DNA of 64,000 nucleotides, from contig JAIWNE010000088.1 in NCBI GenBank assembly GCA_025331445.1, positions 62,001-126,000 on the forward strand. Reading direction: 5' to 3'. The DNA comes from Blakeslea trispora. Its lineage: Eukaryota; Mucoromycota; Mucoromycetes; Mucorales; Choanephoraceae. The position numbers and the translations under genes are program-made. Of the stretch, positions 59,892-64,000 are shown in pieces; the first letter of the stretch is position 1; each line of letters opens with the position of its first letter. The notes beneath the pieces are model-generated. The model was not told where the DNA came from. It searched no databases and saw only the letters and a list, made by a program, of their open reading frames with translations.

Positions 59892-60687
59892 TGTTAAACG
59901 AAAAAAAAGGCATGTGTCCCAGGGCAATGAAGAAGAAAAGGCTTAAGAACTTTGTTACCAAAACTAAATGAGATAATATGCTTAAAACCGAATGCGATGA
60001 TTGTTTGAAATAATACAACTACAGTTAGATTTATATGAATACCTCTTTGTATAGACCACTTCTTGAATGGTTTTCAGCAAAAAAAGTAAGTATGTAAGAT
60101 GTGGCGGCTATCAAGGCTACTAATAACTCACCTTTCTAAATTAGACTGCTTAATGTCTGTGCTGAATAAACGCAATTAAAGTTTTTAGCATGGGGAAAAA
60201 AAAAGTTTTATTGTTGATCTAAAATGACACAAGAGATGAAATCCTGCTATTTCATTGAACCAGAAGATCTTGTCTTCTGAGCAAGATAAAGAGAGAGAAA
60301 AATTCTCTGAATTTAAAAAAAAAAGGCGTTAATGAGAGGCTTTTATTAAGGATTCCACCAATCAAATTTGCCCGATTTACCTATCAATTTGTATGCCGCC
60401 TTATCAATGACATGTCTTTATATGGTGCTTGTCTTATCTGCCTTCCTTTCTCTTTATTTTTTTCTTCCTCTCCCTTTCCTTCTTTTACTCTCTCTTTTTT
60501 TTCTCCTTGTCATTCTGTTAATTTGTACAACCCGAGGATATTATTTCCGCTTGGATTGACTACACTATAAAAAGGACAGACCTTTTTGACAGCACCTTTT
60601 GTTTCGTTACTTTCTCTCTTTCTTGTTTTCTTTTACACCATCTTTTTCCTCGTTGAATTCTGATAAATATCAAATATCGGTTTAAAG
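59892..60687. other. 5' flank of the ammonium transporter
   Basis: Contains a CCAAT word (60358), several GATA-type words (for example GATAA at 60287 and 60662), and a pyrimidine-rich stretch (60440-60510). No gene is seen. Confidence 0.5.
60566..60573 (+). promoter_or_regulatory. TATA box of the ammonium transporter gene
   Basis: TATAAAAA lies about 120 bp before the ATG at 60688, followed by a CT-rich leader (60600-60645). GATA words nearby fit nitrogen control by AreA/Gln3-type factors, which regulate MEP genes in other fungi; that link is inference. Confidence 0.5.
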
Positions 60688-63192
60688 ATGGTCGACAACT
60701 CAACATTGACTACCACTGGCGGCTCTGAACATGCTGTTTCATACACGATCAATGCAGGAGATACGGCCTGGGTGATGATATGTGCTTGTCTCGTATTTCT
60801 TATGGTAGCTTTTATCCTTACTTTCTCCTGTTCAGAATGCATCCTAATCATTTCCTTTTTCAAAAAAAAATTGCACTTGTCAACTTGACCTTTTACACCT
60901 ATAGTCTCCAGCTTTGGGCTTGTTCTACGCTGGTCTTGCCAGAGCTAAAAATGCTCTTTCTTTAATGTATCTGACAGTACTTTCAGTTGCTGTTGTGTCA
61001 TTTCAGGTAAAACCTAACAACGGACTGACTTTAAACATTATCTTATCAACTCATATAATTTTTTGATTTAGTGGTACCTCATTGGTTACTCCTTGACATT
61101 TTCAGAAACGGGCAGCAATTTCATAGGCGATTCTGGTACGTTTGCAACATGATTTTCATGTGAAATTTTCACACTCAATGGTTTATTATAGCTCATTTTC
61201 TCTTGAGAGGAGTTGGTACAAAGCCAGCCATTGAAGGCCAAACAATTCCTGCCTCAGCTTTCATGATTTTTCAAGCCATGTTTGCTGCAATTACACCAGG
61301 TAAGACTGGATATCCATCTTCAACTTATGGTTGTTAATCCCATACTTTTTTTTTAATAGCCTTGGCTTTTGGTTCTGCTGCTGAGCGCATGTCTGTAAGT
61401 ACACATGGACAACACTGCTCACCATTTTCAGCTTATTCTAAATTTATTTATTTAGCTTGGCCCTGCCATTTTCTTTATCTTTATTTGGACAACCTTAGTA
61501 TATGGTAAAAAAAAAAATTGATAAGTCTTTGAAAACAACTCTTATGTATATTTTTTTCTTTTCTATAAGATGTTATTACAAACTGGGTATGGGCTAGCAA
61601 TGGCTGGTTAGCTAAACTTGGTATTATGGATTATGCTGGGTATGTTAATCTTTCTTATATTGATTCATCCCATCTCTTTTTAACACTTTCTTTTTTCATC
61701 TTTTAGGGGTATTCCCGTACACATTTCCAGTGGTTTAGGAGCTTGTATGTGTTTACTTGAAAAAAAATGGGGAGCTCTCTTGCTTTCCCTTGAAGAAAAA
61801 TATTGTTCTGACTTGTATCTCTTTTAAATTCTAGTTGCTTATGCTCTTGTTCTCGGAAAGCGTCGCGATTATCATAAAAATGCATCTGCTCCACACAATG
61901 TCACTTTTATCTTTCTTGGTTTAGCCCTTATGTGGTTCGGTATGTAATTTGTGTCTTATTGTTCAAAGTAGTTGACCCGACTAAATTAAATTTTTAAAAA
62001 ATAAATAAAATAGGTTGGTTTGCTTTCAATGCCGGTAGTGCCCTTGCTGCCAATGCACGTAGTGTAAACTCACTTGTTGCTACTCATGTTTCGGCATGTA
62101 CTGCTGCAATCGTTTGGGTATTACTTGATTATCTCAAAACTCGTAAATGGAGCATCATCGGCTTGTGTACTGGTGCTGTTGCTGGTTTAGCTACCATCAC
62201 ACCTGGTTCAGGTTTTGTTACTCCTTCTAGTGCTTTAGCATTTGGTGCCCTTGGCTCATTGATCTGCTATATTGCTATTCACTACAAACACAAGATGGGT
62301 ATTGACGATTGCCTTGACGTATTTGGTGGTATGTATCCTGAGTTCTCCCCCCCTTCAAGTCTTATCTATGATTCTTATGTATTTATTCTTTCTTTCTTTT
62401 TTTTTTAAGTCCACTACGTTGGCGGTCTTGTAGGATTAATTTTGACTGGTATCTTTGCCGAGAGAGCAGTCATTGCTCTCGGTTATCCCGAAGGAACACC
62501 TCTTGATTTGATACCTCTTGGTGGCTGGCTTGATGGCAATTGGAAACAAGTTCCTGTTCAACTAGCGGGTATTGCTGCTGTTTCAATCTGGTCATTTGTC
62601 ATCACGTATGTTACATATATCTTCTTTCCATGTATTGAAAAATAAGCTAAACACACACATGCCTTTCATCTATAGCTATATTATCTTGATGGTAATCAAC
62701 CAAGTTCCATTCCTTTATTTGCGTTTAGCAGACGAAGATGAAATCGTTGGTACTGATTGGGCCGAAATGGGAGAACGCGCCTACGGTTATCTTGAGTACG
62801 AAGAGTCACAAGCACAAGCCGCTGCAGCTGCAAATAATATCAATGGCCATATGTTTGACAGCTCAACGAAACAAAACGTCCATGTAGCTCGATTAAAACG
62901 ATTCTTCATGATTGACCGTAGCACAGTCATTAAGGGTGCCCCTGACCTTGTTGAGGCACCAGTCATGGATTATGGCCAGCAAAAAGATTTGGGTGCTTAT
63001 GACTTGCATACACTCAAACCACCTGTTCCTAATTCAACAAATGAAGTAATCATTCAGAAGGTACAAGACAATCAAACCAGTGATTTGAATTCTTTGCATA
63101 TTACTAGCAGTAATGATGATCCAATCCAAGTCATTAGTAGCTTTAATGAATTACCTTTAGGATCTAGTAGTAACTCTGCTAAATCGAAATAG
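60688..63192 (+). CDS. Ammonium transporter (MEP/AMT/Rh family)
   Basis: Plasma-membrane ammonium permease. Twelve exons, 60688..60804, 60905..61006, 61072..61135, 61192..61299, 61360..61394, 61456..61504, 61570..61639, 61707..61744, 61835..61939, 62014..62328, 62410..62605 and 62676..63192, give 571 residues. Eleven membrane segments are expected. Family motifs are SPALGLFYAGLARAKNAL, ITNWVWASNGWL and LMWFGWFAFNAGSALAAN. The twin pore histidines are H187 in IPVHISSG and H336 in GVHYVGG. The cytosolic C-terminus (about 440-571) is long; its first part carries EDEIVGTDWAEMGERAYGY, close to the conserved EExGxDxxxHGExAY regulatory motif of AMT proteins. The Ala/Gln and Ser-rich tail beyond is lineage-specific. 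This is an intron-dense gene; three introns have donors GTACG, GTATG or GTAGC. Confidence 0.94.
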
Positions 63193-63795
63193 AAAAGAAA
63201 AAAAAAAGAGACTGAGACTTTTAGTTTCATCATAAACTTTATAAGCATTGTAGATTTCTTTCATATATATATTTATTTGTACGTAACATACCTTTTCTTC
63301 CGTTTTGACTTTAAGGAAAATAAATTTCATTCATAAAATGTCAAGTAAAGAATGTAAGATCAGTTAGCTTTATTATAGTTGACTAATTTACTGTAGAAAG
63401 AAAATTGTACCTGATAAACACTTGCATTATCAAACACATCTTGATGGATTTATATACCTGATATGACTGCGCTTCTTTACCTTCGAAAGTAGAAGAAGGA
63501 AGCCTAAGGTTACTTTAGAAAATAATGCGAAGAGATCGCATAATTGCCAAAAGAAGAAGAAAAATCTATTCATCTAGGCCTAATTTCAACATTACAAGAT
63601 TTTGCTTGGATTTAAACAGTTGAGTGTAGAATGTATTCAAATCGCTGTAGACACAAAATTCAACAGTTACCTTTTCATCCTGCTCTTACAATCTTTTATT
63701 ATTATTGTTACAATCATTGTTATCAGTGAGGCAGAAAATAAAATAAGAAAAAATAAAACAAAAAAATAAAATAAAAAAATAGAATTGTCTATAGG
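63193..63795. other. Intergenic, ammonium transporter 3' side
   Basis: AT-rich. It includes an A-rich block with few interruptions (63733-63783) just before the last open frame. No RNA gene is seen. Confidence 0.5.
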
Positions 63796-64000
63796 ATGTC
63801 AATTAAAAGCATAAATACTAATACGAAAACAAGATCAAGCTTAAAACCTTTCTTTAAATCCACTTATACAAGGCAAGCGTCGTTCGTTCGTCCTCATGTA
63901 CATACCATCACACAAACGGATTACGTCTATTCTACCATTATCATACCAACACTAGAACCTGAGCCACAACCAACAACCCCAAATCCAATAGAATCGGTCA
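63796..64000 (+). CDS. 5' end of an uncharacterised gene, cut by the right edge
   Basis: ATG at 63796 opens a frame with no stop for 68 codons to the edge: it starts MSIKSINTNTKTRSSLKPFF and later reads QTDYVYSTIIIPTLEPEPQP. The first 35 residues are basic and Ser/Thr-rich, followed by a Pro/Glu/Thr-rich stretch that looks like real low-complexity coding sequence, not chance AT-rich translation. An A-rich leader precedes it. Family and exon structure are unknown, and the sequence beyond the edge is needed to confirm it. Confidence 0.5.
   Translation, partial: MSIKSINTNTKTRSSLKPFFKSTYTRQASFVRPHVHTITQTDYVYSTIIIPTLEPEPQPTTPNPIESV

Noticed and set aside
59764..60018. An 84-codon minus-strand frame over the right terminal repeat
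   Set aside because: It is a shadow frame crossing the inverted repeat boundary, with no family match.

Overview
This window looks like a stretch of a zygomycete-type fungal nuclear genome, most likely Mucoromycota/Mucorales. It is AT-rich. Genes carry many short GT-AG introns, mostly about 50-90 nt. The protein set is fungal: UBR1, the cell-wall MAPK SLT2, SKT5/CHS4, STB6, GUP1, CBP4 and a MEP/AMT transporter, alongside an E2F factor that ascomycetes lack. The species call is inference. Exon joins were read by eye; each multi-exon model that lies wholly inside the window was checked for frame and gives a length divisible by three.

Layout. 1-17.7 kb is all on the minus strand: UBR1 (C-terminus beyond the left edge), a peroxisomal dienoyl-CoA isomerase (ECH1, ending SKL), UTP15, two unrecognised serine-rich proteins around a 4.8 kb gene-poor stretch with a large CT microsatellite, and mitochondrial IF2. 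18.6-22.9 kb holds a metaxin and RPP1 whose stop codons lie 7 bp apart, then an E2F-type factor. 25.5-30.8 kb holds an RCC1-like mitochondrial protein, an SLT2-type MAP kinase whose activation motif reads THY instead of TEY, and a Sel1-repeat chitin synthase activator with a CaaX end.

33.1-45.6 kb holds a methyltransferase with a disordered N-terminus, a sucrose-transporter-like MFS protein with a 16-nt exon, an STB6-like protein, a two-domain Golgi glycosyltransferase (degenerate GT31-like part plus GT34), a DapA-family aldolase and an unrecognised 533-aa protein. 46.0-48.2 kb is a DHA2-type MFS transporter. 48.2-54.1 kb is gene-poor, with a CTTT microsatellite, a GC-richer repeat-like island, a tRNA-like A box and an 81-bp inverted repeat. 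54.1-57.9 kb holds a Nudix diphosphoinositol phosphohydrolase, GUP1 and a small CBP4/UQCC3-like gene. A 1.44 kb Mutator-like element with 253-bp inverted repeats and a truncated transposase follows. The window ends with an ammonium transporter and the 5' end of one more open frame.

Functional themes. Several neighbours share a theme: MAPK, SKT5 and STB6 (cell wall and regulation), and IF2, metaxin, RCC1L and CBP4 (mitochondria). This is ordinary eukaryotic gene order, not operons. The most unusual items are the THY MAP kinase, the two GC-AG introns in RPP1, the GT31-like/GT34 two-domain enzyme and the truncated Mutator-like element. No complete new system was evident.
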